Origin: Limnephilus marmoratus
Lineage: Eukaryota > Arthropoda > Insecta > Trichoptera > Limnephilidae
Length of the DNA stretch: 64,000 nucleotides
Assembly (NCBI GenBank): GCA_917880885.1
Contig: OU862916.1
Span: forward strand, 54,162,831 to 54,226,830
Direction of reading: 5' to 3'
In this document: in pieces, positions 32,661 through 44,263 of the stretch
How positions within the stretch are numbered: position 1 is the stretch's first letter
Layout of the letters: the number at the start of each line of letters is the position of its first letter
Notes under the pieces: model-generated
Told to the model about the DNA's origin: nothing
Database searches by the model: none
Seen by the model: only the letters and a program-made list of their open reading frames with translations
Program-made: the position numbers and the translations under genes

Positions 32661-33287
32661 TAACGATTGAATCGCGAGTGATAAAAGAACCAGCATCTTC
32701 AACATTCATCAAGAGAGATCTTCAGAGAAAAGGGCAAGTGACCAATTCCCATTCCTATATACCTTATTTTCCCAGGCAGGAGAGCATGATTGATGGAGTA
32801 CATAACCGTATTTCTTTGTTTGTTTTAAATTTATTTAAAAAAAACGGGCTGATTATTGCTGTGGTGTTAAATTGATTTCATACCCAACAGCAACATTGTA
32901 GTAATCGATAAAAATTGTTACATCAATGTAAAAAGAAGTTTTAGAATACTGAGAAAGTATTTTAAACTTCATAAATTACGAATGATTATTTGAAAATCCG
33001 TAAATTAAAAATTCGAATTTTACCGCGAGGCGGTCGTTTAAACGCAGCCGTAGGCCTAACGCATGCGCGGTAGGAACAAATAACAAATAATATTATTGTT
33101 TATTTTGACAGCTAACGGGCTGTGGCATTTTGCGAGATAAGATTCATTTCATGGTTAAGATTCATTGTTTTATCGGTTAATGAGTAAAATTCTGTGATCA
33201 AGGGCAGTGCACGTGTAGTGATTTAATTACAAGTGATTATAATTTAACGTTTATGTTCTGTGAGTACCTTATTTTTGATATTTAAAA

Positions 33288-36200
33288 ATGGATCTCAAAA
33301 CATTAGTGGCCCAGAGGGGAATCTGTAAAGCTAAATTAACTCGATTCAACGAATACATCCAAGGAAATAATTTGTCGCAATCTGAAATTGAAGTCAGGTT
33401 AAAGAAACTCGAACCAATTTTAGATTCTTTCGATATAATCCAAGATCAAATTGAAGCGCTTTCAGCGGACGAATTGGCTAAACCATTGGAAAGGCAAGCA
33501 TTTGAAAATTCCTACTATAGTCTTGTTGCCAAGGCTAAAGATAAATTGTTAATTAAGGTTCCGAATGCAATTTCACACAATATTAGATTGCCTATTTTAG
33601 AGTTGCCTAAATTCGACGGCTCCTATGAAAAGTGGTTAAATTTTAGAGATACTTTTGTAGCTCTGGTTGAAAATAACCCATCCTTAGAAATTATTCAAAA
33701 GTTGTATTATCTGCGATCATGCCTGGAAGGTGACGCGGCTAAATTATTGATATCATTGCCAAATCACCAAGACAATTATTACACGGCCTGGGAAATGTTG
33801 ACCAGCCGATACCAAAATACAAAATTTATTATACATAAGCACGTGGAAGCATTATTCAAATTGCCTGAAATAAAATTTGAAAATTCCACAGCATTAAGGA
33901 ATCTTATTGATGAATCCGAATTACATTTAAAATCGTTGAATAATTTAAATATACCCACCGAAAATTGGGATATTATTTTAATATATTTATTGTCACATAA
34001 ACTAGATAGCGAAACTCGAAATCATTGGGAAACATTTGCAACCAAAGATAACCTACCTACATATAAGGAGTTTATAAAATATTTATCAGATCGCGTCCAG
34101 ATTTTAGAATTTGCCGGGATTACTGAAGCAAAGGTTAATCAAAATAAAACATTCCCTGTCAAGTACAGAAAGGAAGCTATGATTTCATTAACGCCGCAAA
34201 TGATAAAATGTATTATTTGCAAAGGCGATCATAGGATTTATAATTGTAAAAAATTCTTAATATTAAATGCTAAGGATCGAATTATAAAGATACGTCATTT
34301 AGGTGCTTGCTTGAAATGTTTGTGCCTAGGTCATAAACTAAAGGAATGTAAAAGTAAATACAACTGTCGAATATGCGAAAATAATTCGCACAATACATTG
34401 TTACATTTAAAAAAGGAAATAGATAATTCATCTCATAATAAGTCTCCTCAGAATAATGATACACAATCAACATCAAATAATGAAGTTTTAGTTACCAATC
34501 ATTCAGCGAAGGTATCTAATAATTTTATTTTGTTATCTACGGCCGTTATTAAAGTGTTGAATAATAATGGAAACTTAATTAAGGCAAGAGTATTATTGGA
34601 TAGCGGAGCGCAGTCTAATTTTATCTCAGAGAAATTCGAAGCTAGGTTGCAATTAAAACCCAAAAGTGCAAACATACCGATTACCGGAATACAAAACAGA
34701 ATATTGAATATTAAGAAAAGTGTAAATTTAAGGATTTTTTCAAGCTATTCACCTTATGAAAGAGACATAGAATGTCTCGTTTTGAAGGAAATAACGAGTA
34801 ATCTGCCGCAAATTTCTTTTCAGAAAAAGGATGCTAGCGTACCTGATGGTCTACAGTTAGCGGATCCTACCTTCTACGAAACAGGCTCCATAGATATGCT
34901 ACTCGGAGCGGAAATCTTTTGGGAAATTTTGAAACAAGATCAACTACGAAATGGAGACTCAGGACCTGTACTGCAGAGAACGGAATTCGGGTGGCTGGTG
35001 TCAGGACCTATCGTCACAACAAAAACAAAAAGGCCAGTAAAATCTTGTCACCTATCATTAAATATATTACATAAACAAATGGAAAACTTCTGGAAATTAG
35101 AAGAATTCCCGCCGGTGAAGCACCGGAGCCATGAGGAGCGAGCGTGCGAGGAAATGTTCAAGGACACGCATAAAAGAAATGACGAAGGTCGTTTTATGGT
35201 AAGCTTACCGCAGCGCCCCTGTGTTAAACAGTTAGGCGAAACACTGCCTATGGCAGAAAAGAGACTTTGCAATTTGCAAAGAAAATTTTCTTCAAATCCT
35301 GACCTGATGAAAAAATATAAAGAATTTATGCAGGAATACATAGACTTGGGTCATATGACCCGGTGCGAGGCACCTTCTAATGAAAAAAATTATTATTATT
35401 TACCACATCATGCAGTAATAAAAGAATCGAGCACTACCACGAATACTCGAGTAGTATTTGACGGTTCTGCAAAATCATCCACTGGTATATCCTTAAACGA
35501 TGCGCTCATGATAGGACCTGTTTTACAGAAAGATTTAGCTGCACAATTGATATGTTTCAGAAAGCACCAGTACGTGATAACAGCAGATATAGAGAAAATG
35601 TACAGACAAATATTGGTGCGACCCGAAGACAGGGATCTACAGCGTATAATATGGAAAAATTTCCCGGAGGAGGAAATTCAGCATTATCAACTTAACACCG
35701 TTACCTACGGTCTGGGGCCGTCTTCATTTTTGGCAACTAGATGCCTTGAGCAGTTGGGAAATGAAAATATGTCATCAAATCACAAGGTCAGTCAGATTAT
35801 AAAGAATAATTTTTACATGGATGATTTGCTTACTGGTGATGAAACAGAAGAAAGCTGTTTATTAATTAAAGAGCAATTAATATCTATCATGGCATCCGCT
35901 GGAATGAACTTGAGAAAATGGCGATCAAATTTGCCCTCATTATGTTCAAAGCAAGAAAGCATGTCGGATATGATTATTAGTACAGATTCAAATGACAGCA
36001 AAATATTAGGCTTGTCATGGAATAACCAACAGGATAATTTCTTATACACGGTGAAGTTAATAAAAAATCCAATTGTTAGCAAACGACAAATGCTATCAAG
36101 CATTGCGTCCATATTTGACCCTTTAGGATTAATAGGTCCTGTCACTGTTGTTGCTAAATTGTTGATGCAAAAATTGTGGCAGACGAAGGTTCAGTGGGAT

Positions 36201-38402
36201 GAGCCTATTCCGCATGACATGTTGAAGACATGGGAAGCTTATATGAGTGAACTGCCTCAATTAAATAATTTAAGAATAGGTAGAAAGATTCAATGTCAAG
36301 ATCATGTAAATTTACAGCTACATGGATTTTGTGATGCCTCAGAGAAGGCATATTCGGCCTGTGTCTACCTGATATCTACTGATAAATTGGGTAAGAGATA
36401 CTCCAATTTGATAATGTCCAAGTCACGGGTAGCACCTTTGAAAAGCGTGTCTCTACCCAAATTAGAATTATGTGGAGCTGTATTATTGACAAAGTTAGTG
36501 AATTATATTAAAGAAGCCATATGTACACCGGATATACATACAACATACTGGTGCGATTCTCAAATAGTACTGTGCTGGGTCAGGGAGCAGCCTGCAAGAT
36601 GGAACACTTTCGTTGCGAATCGGGTGGCGGAAATCCAGGAAACCAGTCAGCCGGAGCAATGGAAACATGTAAGGTCGGAAGACAATGCAGCAGATGTGCT
36701 CTCCAGAGGAACCGGTGTTTCACAATTGTTAATTTCCAGCATTTGGTGGCATGGTCCAGCTTGGCTGATACTGGATTCAGCGTGCTGGCCGAATGCCGAC
36801 ACATTTTGTATTGATCCACCAGAGATCAAGACAAGCTCGGTTCTGTTGTCTGCAGTGAAACAGGACTGGGACATTTTTAATAGATATTCTAGTTTTTCCA
36901 AATTACAAAGAGTAACGGCATACATTATTAGATTTCAGTTTAATTGTAAAAACCCTTTGCAGCGCCGCTATGGTAAATTAACAGTTAGTGAGTTGGAAAA
37001 TTCAGTAAATAAATTAATATCTCGGGCGCAATCATACTGTTTCAGCGTCGAAATTCGAGCTTTAAATAATGGCAGTAATATACCTAGAAATAGTTTTTTA
37101 AAATCATTAGATCCTTTTATTGAAAGGGATCTAATTCGAGTGGGGGGAAGACTCTCCAAAGGTAAAATGGTAGATGAAAACCAGCAGCACCCAATTATAT
37201 TACCTTCACATCATAAAATAACAGAGCTAATTGTAAGACACTATCATTACTTGAACTTACACTCGGGAACGCAGTCATTATTGGCGTTGATTAGAATGAA
37301 ATTTTGGCCGATTAAGGGAAAGAATGTAGTAAAAAGGATAATTAAAAAATGTATAATTTGTTATAGATGCAATCCCAAACCAGAACAGCAGTTGATGGCC
37401 GACCTACCAGCTGAAAGAATAACTGAATGCCGGGCATTTCAAAATACGGCAGTCGATTATTCCGGTCCAATACTGATAAAATCGGGTATTCACAGAAAAA
37501 CCCATAGCGTTAAATCATATATTTGCTTATTTGTATGCATGGCATCTAAGGCAGTGCACTTAGAAGTTGTGCTGTCTTTGAGCGCAGAAAGTTTTTTAAA
37601 CGCTTTGAAACGATTTATCTCGCGTCGTGGTAGACCAAGTAAAATGTTCTCAGACAATGCAACCAATTTTAAAGCGGCTAATAATGAATTAAAGGAAATT
37701 TATAATTTTTTAAATATGTCCAATGATAAAATTGATAAATATTTATCCACATTAGGTATTCAGTGGAGATTTATACCGCCTCGTGCCCCGAACTTCGGGG
37801 GGCTATGGGAAGCCGGGATAAAATCAGTTAAACATCACTTAAAAAGAATAACAAGTATCGCTTCATTAACGTACGAAGAAATTAGTACGGTGTTATGTCA
37901 AATTGAATCTTGCTTAAACTCCAGGCCACTGACTCCCTTATCAAATGACCCTTATGACCTTAATCCCTTGACCCCTGGTCACTTTCTCATAGGAACTAGT
38001 ATGGCAGCGATTCCAGAGCAAAATTTGGAACATATCACGTTCAATCGATTAAATAATTACCAAAAACTAATACAAATTGTTCAAATGTTTTGGTCGAGGT
38101 GGCGGAAGGAGTACCTGGCAGAGCTACAAACCAGGAACAAATGGACTAACAGGAGTCAAGGACAGTTACAGCCTGGCGACATGGTAATACTGAAGGAGGA
38201 CAACGTCCCTTCTTGCTACTGGAGGCTGGGACGGGTGAGCGCCGTACATCCTGGCGCTGATGGACGAGTTCGCGTGGCGACCATCATCACTTCGAAGGGC
38301 ATAATCCAGAGGGCCATTTCAAAATTATGTCTGCTACCAATAGAAGACAACGGACCCGACGCAAATGATGTTCATACAAAAACTGATGAAGAAAATAATT
38401 GA
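33288..38402 (+). CDS. Gag-Pol polyprotein of BEL/Pao element 2
   Basis: This 1704-residue polyprotein would build the particle and carry out reverse transcription and integration. In order: Gag with a DUF1759-like region (LPKFDGSYEKWLNF near residue 105), zinc knuckles from about residue 308 (CIICKGDHRIYNC, CLKCLCLGHKLKEC), an aspartic protease site LLDSGAQSNFIS with D438, RT with D767 (TADIEKMYRQ) and YMDD 843-846, an RNase H-like part (FCDASEKAYSACVYL, D1016), an integrase zinc domain (HH...CIICYRC, near 1310-1365), integrase D1390, D1456 and E1508, and a DUF5641-like C-terminus. All catalytic residues I looked for are present and there is no break. The start is the first ATG after about 630 bp of leader, and its MDLKTLVAQRG start suits BEL Gag. 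Codon use is AT-rich like the surroundings. Confidence 0.95.
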   Translation: MDLKTLVAQRGICKAKLTRFNEYIQGNNLSQSEIEVRLKKLEPILDSFDIIQDQIEALSADELAKPLERQAFENSYYSLVAKAKDKLLIKVPNAISHNIRLPILELPKFDGSYEKWLNFRDTFVALVENNPSLEIIQKLYYLRSCLEGDAAKLLISLPNHQDNYYTAWEMLTSRYQNTKFIIHKHVEALFKLPEIKFENSTALRNLIDESELHLKSLNNLNIPTENWDIILIYLLSHKLDSETRNHWETFATKDNLPTYKEFIKYLSDRVQILEFAGITEAKVNQNKTFPVKYRKEAMISLTPQMIKCIICKGDHRIYNCKKFLILNAKDRIIKIRHLGACLKCLCLGHKLKECKSKYNCRICENNSHNTLLHLKKEIDNSSHNKSPQNNDTQSTSNNEVLVTNHSAKVSNNFILLSTAVIKVLNNNGNLIKARVLLDSGAQSNFISEKFEARLQLKPKSANIPITGIQNRILNIKKSVNLRIFSSYSPYERDIECLVLKEITSNLPQISFQKKDASVPDGLQLADPTFYETGSIDMLLGAEIFWEILKQDQLRNGDSGPVLQRTEFGWLVSGPIVTTKTKRPVKSCHLSLNILHKQMENFWKLEEFPPVKHRSHEERACEEMFKDTHKRNDEGRFMVSLPQRPCVKQLGETLPMAEKRLCNLQRKFSSNPDLMKKYKEFMQEYIDLGHMTRCEAPSNEKNYYYLPHHAVIKESSTTTNTRVVFDGSAKSSTGISLNDALMIGPVLQKDLAAQLICFRKHQYVITADIEKMYRQILVRPEDRDLQRIIWKNFPEEEIQHYQLNTVTYGLGPSSFLATRCLEQLGNENMSSNHKVSQIIKNNFYMDDLLTGDETEESCLLIKEQLISIMASAGMNLRKWRSNLPSLCSKQESMSDMIISTDSNDSKILGLSWNNQQDNFLYTVKLIKNPIVSKRQMLSSIASIFDPLGLIGPVTVVAKLLMQKLWQTKVQWDEPIPHDMLKTWEAYMSELPQLNNLRIGRKIQCQDHVNLQLHGFCDASEKAYSACVYLISTDKLGKRYSNLIMSKSRVAPLKSVSLPKLELCGAVLLTKLVNYIKEAICTPDIHTTYWCDSQIVLCWVREQPARWNTFVANRVAEIQETSQPEQWKHVRSEDNAADVLSRGTGVSQLLISSIWWHGPAWLILDSACWPNADTFCIDPPEIKTSSVLLSAVKQDWDIFNRYSSFSKLQRVTAYIIRFQFNCKNPLQRRYGKLTVSELENSVNKLISRAQSYCFSVEIRALNNGSNIPRNSFLKSLDPFIERDLIRVGGRLSKGKMVDENQQHPIILPSHHKITELIVRHYHYLNLHSGTQSLLALIRMKFWPIKGKNVVKRIIKKCIICYRCNPKPEQQLMADLPAERITECRAFQNTAVDYSGPILIKSGIHRKTHSVKSYICLFVCMASKAVHLEVVLSLSAESFLNALKRFISRRGRPSKMFSDNATNFKAANNELKEIYNFLNMSNDKIDKYLSTLGIQWRFIPPRAPNFGGLWEAGIKSVKHHLKRITSIASLTYEEISTVLCQIESCLNSRPLTPLSNDPYDLNPLTPGHFLIGTSMAAIPEQNLEHITFNRLNNYQKLIQIVQMFWSRWRKEYLAELQTRNKWTNRSQGQLQPGDMVILKEDNVPSCYWRLGRVSAVHPGADGRVRVATIITSKGIIQRAISKLCLLPIEDNGPDANDVHTKTDEENN

Positions 38403-39000
38403 AGGTTCCACAAGAAAAAACTCGACGCAGAAATCTAATAAACTTCCCGCAAGTAAAACCAAGTGGCAGTGAAAATTTATTTTCTAAAAAAGTTATTTTA
38501 AAAAAAAAAAAAACAATGTTTCAAGATATAAATCAAGATTTAAATAATTAATTTAAAGCAAAACTACAAATTTAATTTAAATCAAAAACAGCAAGAGGCT
38601 TAAAATTCAAATTTAAATATCAATTTTTCTACACACTTCAAGATTCAAGATGGAACCATATCCGAACATTCAAACCTAGAAGGAAGACCAAGGAGCTTCG
38701 CACGTCAAGATCTCAAGATTGCTATTTATTTATTTTTTATTGTTAAAATTATAAATTTTTGTTTTTAAATGAAGTTATAATGTTTATTAATAATTAGATT
38801 ATTATTAATAGTTCTTAGAAATAGGATAGTTTTTATTTGGAAATTTTTATGGTTTAGTTAAAGTTAAATTATTATTATTTTTTGTTTCTTCCAAATTGAT
38901 TTTAGCATATGTTTATATTTAGGTGTTTGATTTTTTATCCTTATTTTGTTTTGATATTTTAGAAAAAGTGACCTCCGTTCCCTTTTTCGGGGGGAGTATA
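38403..39000 (+). other. 3' untranslated region and purine tract of element 2
   Basis: About 590 AT-rich bases follow the Gag-Pol stop with no second frame, so no env-like gene is present. The stretch ends in GGGGGGAG (38989-38996) plus TATA directly before the 3' LTR, matching the purine tract of element 1. Confidence 0.7.
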
Positions 39001-39382
39001 TGTTAAGAAATTAAAGTTGATATTTAGTTGAGCAAGGGTTGAAATGTTTCTCCGCTTTTAACAAAGAGGTCAGGCATAGTTGTGGTTCGAGGATTTACAC
39101 ATAGATGTCAGGGTTGGCTATAGTCTTCCCTCCCAAATGGACCCTGTTGTAAATTTATAAATAGGATGAATTCATTATTTTCTACCTCTTTCTGCATTAG
39201 TTTGCCTTTAAAAGGAAACGTTAGATTATCAGTCCGTTGGGGGGATTTAATAATTTATTTGGATTGGAATTGTTGTACATTATTGCCAATAAATTAATTT
39301 TGTATCTACCTTGAATTTCTTGTTGAAGTTTTTGAAGACCTAAAAACTTACATTATTTGATTAATCGAATCAAAACCCTAAC
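39001..39382 (+). repeat. 3' LTR of BEL/Pao element 2
   Basis: Direct repeat of 32258-32640. It begins TGTTAAG and ends CCCTAAC, followed by TTCTCAG where the 5' copy has ATTTGG. Confidence 0.95.
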
Positions 39383-39383
39383 T

Positions 39384-40404
39384 TCTCAGTCTCAACAGCC
39401 GTAAATCAATTCTAATTTATATGCGTTTATTTTACGATATTTTTTTATGTTATAGTCCTTCCAAGCCAATACTCACACAAATATTTTTCTCAGTGTTTTT
39501 ATAGTATAGTGTTTAAGGCAACACCGCAACAATACCATTGAAAAAATCAAATGTTTTTTAAATATGTATTGTACGATAACCGAACGAAAAAAATCGATTT
39601 AAAAAAAAAATATGTATTGTACGTTAGCTGGATAAAACAGTGAAATATCAGAACACTTTTGAAAAGTGATACAATGTCATGAAATGTGATGAAAAATTAG
39701 GTCATTTTAGGTTTTTAGGCTAATTTTTTTACCACTTATGACCCTATTCGATTTTTCAAAAGTGTTCTGATTTCATGGGTTCATTTATACATAAAAATTA
39801 AATCCCTTACTTAAAACGCGATGTTAATATAACACCGCACGTATGATCGGAAAAGTGAAAAACTTGACTTGTTACTAGTGCGTTTGTACTATTAAAACTT
39901 TTTGTTTTGTTTTATGTGAATACCTCACAGGAGTCCCAGCTGCTCCCGTCTGGAGCCAGTGAGACTACGGCATCCCTAATTGGGGTATGCTGTAAGGCTA
40001 AAGGTAGTGGGGAGGGGAAGTAGATGGGTAAGAGGAAGGTAGGGAAATGCCTTAAATCAGGCTTTAGGCCGGCTTTACCATATATGCCAACGTTGTACAG
40101 GGGCGTATAAGAATCTAATTAGTCAGACGGTAATTCATTGCTTTTGATAATTTAGTTGGTACAATGTACAATAAATATTGTGCTTTATTGTGGAGTGTAA
40201 AGTTAGCCTGCGAAAGAATTAATTAAAAGAGTTTTAATGATATTATCGATGTTTCATGAAAACGTTACTAAGAGCGCTTATAAATATTATACTATTCAAG
40301 TATCTATGTTAGGAATGATGTGCGTGTTGTAGTATTTTTGTTATAAGTTGATGTTGACATTTTACCTCCGAAGAAGGAAACTATTGTTTAATCACGAAAG
40401 CTTT
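39384..40404. other. Spacer with a GC-richer patch
   Basis: TATGTATTGTACG occurs twice (39563 and 39610) as part of a short local duplication. A GC-rich patch at 39930-40090 (TCCCAGCTGCTCCCGTCTGG...) looks like part of an unidentified repeat. GAAGAAGG...CGAAAGC near 40370-40400 is a weak relative of the hammerhead-like signature. No gene. Confidence 0.4.
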
Positions 40405-40406
40405 TA

Positions 40407-41087
40407 CGAGGGCTTTCCAAGAATAATTTAAATAATCAGGAAACAAATTATATTTACAAAAAATTTGTGTCATTTTAGGTACATATCCCCACTATTTTTC
40501 GACACAGTCCCCGTTACGATCGATGCACTTGGTGAGCCGTGGCACTAGATCCTTGATTCCCTTATCAGTAGAAACCCACTTCCAAAAATGCTATCACCTC
40601 TCCCTTCGCGTCCTAGTCGGTCTCCAAAGGTTTCCCGGCCAAATGTTGCTTCAGTGGAAGAAAAATCTGCAAATCATGTCAAATTGCCTTTTTGATTCCG
40701 GGGTTAAGCGGTGAACCCAAAAATGCCTCGCATTAGGTGGAAAATCAGGTGAAAAATCATTTCGAAACGACCCGAGCGCTTTCCGTACGATTTTGCTCTT
40801 TAGCATTTTGGGAATCCAACGAGCATACACTGTTTGTGTCGATGACTTACTAACCTCTGGGATCAAAATTGCGAGCTTACGAACTTCAACAGGACGGACT
40901 CTATTAGTTGAGAAAGCGAATAATTGAGCATATCTCAAACGGACGCAAATATCGCACTGAAGCAACTACCAAGCCGGATCACCGCTCTTGGAAAGTCTGA
41001 GCTACTTGCTAGTGCCATCATATTTTGAGAAATAATATCCGCGTCGCCGAAAATGAAGAACGGTCTTTAATTATTTGAGAACCCTCG
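40407..41087 (-). mobile_element. mariner element, internally deleted and decayed
   Basis: TA (40405-40406 and 41088-41089) flanks inverted termini CGAGGGCTTTCC...AATAAT and ATTATTTGAGAACCCTCG. On the minus strand the C-terminal end of a mariner transposase is readable (WVSTDKGIKDLVPRLTKC, ending GDCVEK), and a separate frame has FWVHRLTPESKRQ, matching the region around the first catalytic Asp-bearing block. Stops and frameshifts occur and the element is about half the size of a complete mariner (about 1.3 kb). Confidence 0.82.
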
Positions 41088-41089
41088 TA

Positions 41090-43454
41090 TTTTGTTTATA
41101 TTTACTTATGGTTGTAAATCAAGTCGTACAAAAGCTTTTAGCCACAATTATTTGGTCAAGACTTCATTAACAATATCTGCCAGAAATTTCTAGATAATTC
41201 CAGAATATTCTGAAATACGTAACATGTATTCCACTTGTAATCCTACATTTTTGTAAAAAAAAGTCGTTGCCTTCAGACTTATATTTATTATAAATATTTT
41301 TTGTAATATAATGGGGCCTATTCGGGATGGTTATCTTATCATATATGTAGTTAAATTATTCAAGTCTACGGAACCAACTTGTGGTTAATCATTTAATCTC
41401 GTAAGTGGTGGCCATTGTTGGATTTAGATAGCGAAACCTTGAAATTTTGGTGATAAATAATTTTTCTATTTGATTTAATTTATTTCCCAGATCATTTAAG
41501 TGGGTAGCCCACATCAATCTTCTTAGCGACAGCTTTATACATTCTAATCAATTTTCTATTGCTCTTCAAACATACAACGGATATGAAATATAATTTTCAA
41601 TTTATTATTATTATTAAAAATTAATCACCTTTCATATTATTTCAAACCATTTTTTTCTTATTGCTCAATTTGTCCAATAATAATACCACCTTACTGTTGC
41701 TATTTAATTTGATAAAGTATGTATAGGGTTTAAAAAATTATCAATTGTTATAAGTTTTTAAGTTAAAATTGATGCTTTGTTTCCTCACTTCTTCTTTACC
41801 TTAAAAGACCTTTCCCTCTGAATCCCCAAAAGCGACACAGGTCCGTTGAAACTGATTTACGTGGGTTAATATTTAAAATATAAGTGTTGGTTCAGTGGTA
41901 TTAAGAACTCTGTTATTTTTAGTAATTAAATTCTTAAAACCAACGGGCAAACTTGCCCATATAATAATAAGAAACTGAGTTGGTTTATAGGTTAGTAGGA
42001 ATCATTCGGTCAATAGTTGAAAGACATTGCTAGTTTTTAATGTTGTTTTCGAGAAAAATTACGTTACTTAATTTTTTTATTTTTATTATAAGTTTTTGGT
42101 ACATGTCATCGGAACAGTTATAAAAAGTACAAGGTAATATCGTAATATGTCACATAATATCCAACAAGGGCAGAGCATGTGCTTAGTTATTACGGTAATT
42201 TTTGGGATTTAAGAATTTAACATAATATTAATGTATTTATTTTCTTCCCAAAGGATAAATGATTTATATGATTTTTTTTTATTGAAATAAAAATCAAAAA
42301 TTACTTAAAATATTTTCGGCGAAAGTTTTAAACCGAACGTAAAAATGTGGTGCTAATGTTTTAAAAAGATGAGTTTTGTAAAAAGTATGCAAAAATAATA
42401 ACAAAGGCATGGAATGTATGGCATTTCACAAGTAGTGTAAAATTAAGATAGTTTAAATATCAAGAGTTAACATTTAAACAAAAAGAAAAAAGGTAGAATG
42501 CTGTTTTAGGACTGTTGATAACCTATACTCATTTTAATGTAGTTTAGCCAAGATTTCATATATTTTTTACAAAAGTTAATGTTTTGACGCAACATGGTCT
42601 CTTGAAAGGCTATTTTTGGCTTAATGAAATTAATATGCCTTAGGGCCAATCTGGTTTTGTAATGGGGTTTACAAAAGTACCAAGTATTTTTAATAAAATT
42701 ATTTAATTGGATTTTTGTTTTTTTTTTTATTTTCTTTGGTTTGTTAAATAGTATTTCCCTGAAGGTGATTGTTCTCATTATTTATATCTTACGTCATTAT
42801 ATTTCTCGAATTAATCGAATTAGTGATTAAAGTACCACATTCATGTTAGATTCACCCCTTTCACCATGTACATATATATTTAGTTCATTTAATGTGTTAT
42901 TAATCTTCGTTAATGATCATCATCAGTATCATCACATTGTCTTTTTATTACCGTCGGGGGTCCATCGCTTAAACAAGTAAACCTCTGCTCTCCATACCAT
43001 GTACTACATAATAAATGTTTAGATTGAAAAGATAACCACAAAGTTACAATTTTGTGGGTCAGGGGAGAATTTCTCAAATTCTACGCAGTCACTGAATAAA
43101 TTACGCAACAGGCCTCATTAGAATTTGTGATATCCAAACGAGGTAGGTCATCTTATCACTTATCACGTCTGATAACCGCCCAAGGCCACTTCACTAAACT
43201 TCATAGTCTCATCACTTATCTGTCTTTCCTACCTACTATATTATTTAAGTCTATGCTAATCCATTGGCGTGCTGTGACTTTCGATTCTTGCGATCTTATT
43301 GAAAGTCGTTTTTAAATCTCGTTTTTTTTCATATTTAGATAAGTTTTGGGATTACTGGAAACATTTCAAAGTTTTTGAATTTGGAAACAAAAACATTTTA
43401 ATCAAAGAAATTTGAAATATTTTTCTGTGATAGTCGTAATCAGTATAATTACAC
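41090..43454. other. AT-rich spacer, nothing recognised
   Basis: No repeat, RNA or gene could be supported. A 90-codon Lys-rich minus-strand frame at 42506-42778 was considered and rejected. Confidence 0.4.
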
Positions 43455-43457
43455 TTT

Positions 43458-43809
43458 GGGGCCATTCATTTATTACGTAAGATGAATTTTGCTAGTTTTC
43501 GACCCCCTCCCCCCCTATTATAAGAAAAAATAAGAATAGGTCGACTCCCTCCCACCCTGTTTAATATTTATTACGTAAGAATCTAAAGGAAAAAAATGAA
43601 TACACTTTTGGTTTGTTTTTCAAAGTAACAATTTTTAGAAATGTTTATTTGTACTTACAAAGATAGATACTAATAATTTTAACTTTGCGCATTTTTGTGT
43701 TTTTCGTAAGAACTATCGAGACTCCCTCCCACCCCCTTGTAAGAAAAAATAAGACATGGTCGACCCCCCTCCCCCCCTAAATTATTTTACGTAATAAATG
43801 AATGGCTCC
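43458..43809. mobile_element. MITE with GGGGCCATTCATTTATTACG ends
   Basis: Left GGGGCCATTCATTTATTACG and right CGTAATAAATGAATGGCTCC are inverted repeats; TTT flanks both sides (43455-43457, 43810-43812). Inside, CCCTCCC-rich and AAGAAAAAATAAGA blocks occur twice. It resembles the element at 46514 in design: G/C homopolymers inside and TIRs reading as an inverted ATTTATTACGT-like word. Confidence 0.8.
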
Positions 43810-43925
43810 TTTAGTTACTTTAGTATCCGATTGATCAATTCGAAATATATTTACTTAGATAGATTTTTTCAAATATTGCAGATGTTTTTCGTCATTGCAC
43901 GTCATGATACATGCCATTTTATATA

Positions 43926-44263
43926 CAGGGTGTCAAGAGTGTCAGTATTTAACTTACTTTAACCAGTGATCTCTGATAGTTTTTGGAGTAAAAAATGTAA
44001 ATGAAATTTCGGTCTCCGGTGACATTTTTGATGTTTTTTTTTTCAATTAAAAACATAAATAATCACTAGGAATTGGAAATTTGGGGGCGGGGTGAGTCAT
44101 TGGGCGGTTACTCGGCTGAGTGACCAGTGGAAGTTTTTTTTGTTTCATTTTGATAAGTAAAGCAGACATCGAAAAGTCACCGGAGACCTAACTTTTATTT
44201 ACATTTTTGCTCCAAATGATGTCAGGAGCACAAAGCAAATCAAGTGTGTTCCTTAACGCCATG
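43926..44263. mobile_element. Foldback MITE, CAGGGTGT family, diverged
   Basis: Left arm has ACTTTAACCAGTGATCTCTGA, GGAGTAAAAAATGTAAATG and GGTCTCCGGTGAC; the right arm has the complement (GTCACCGGAGACC, CATTTTTGCTCCAAATGAT) and ends TTAACGCCATG. The right outer arm has diverged most. TA precedes the left end. Confidence 0.8.

Larger units (their letters stand above)
32258..39382 (+). mobile_element. BEL/Pao LTR retrotransposon 2 (apparently intact)
   Basis: Two LTRs of about 383 bp, identical by eye except possibly the last base, enclose a primer site, one open Gag-Pol frame of 1704 codons, a long 3' untranslated region and a purine tract. Identical LTRs plus an open frame mean very recent insertion and possibly current activity. 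Unlike element 1 it is AT-rich, and its ends are TGTTA...TAAC(A), the usual inverted form. I could not find a target duplication: the left flank is ...ATATCAAT and the right flank TCTCAGTC. Confidence 0.95.

Noticed and set aside
42506..42778. 90-codon Lys-rich minus-strand frame
   Set aside because: A faint resemblance to a transposase linker is explained by AT-rich composition; there is no catalytic motif, TIR or repeat.
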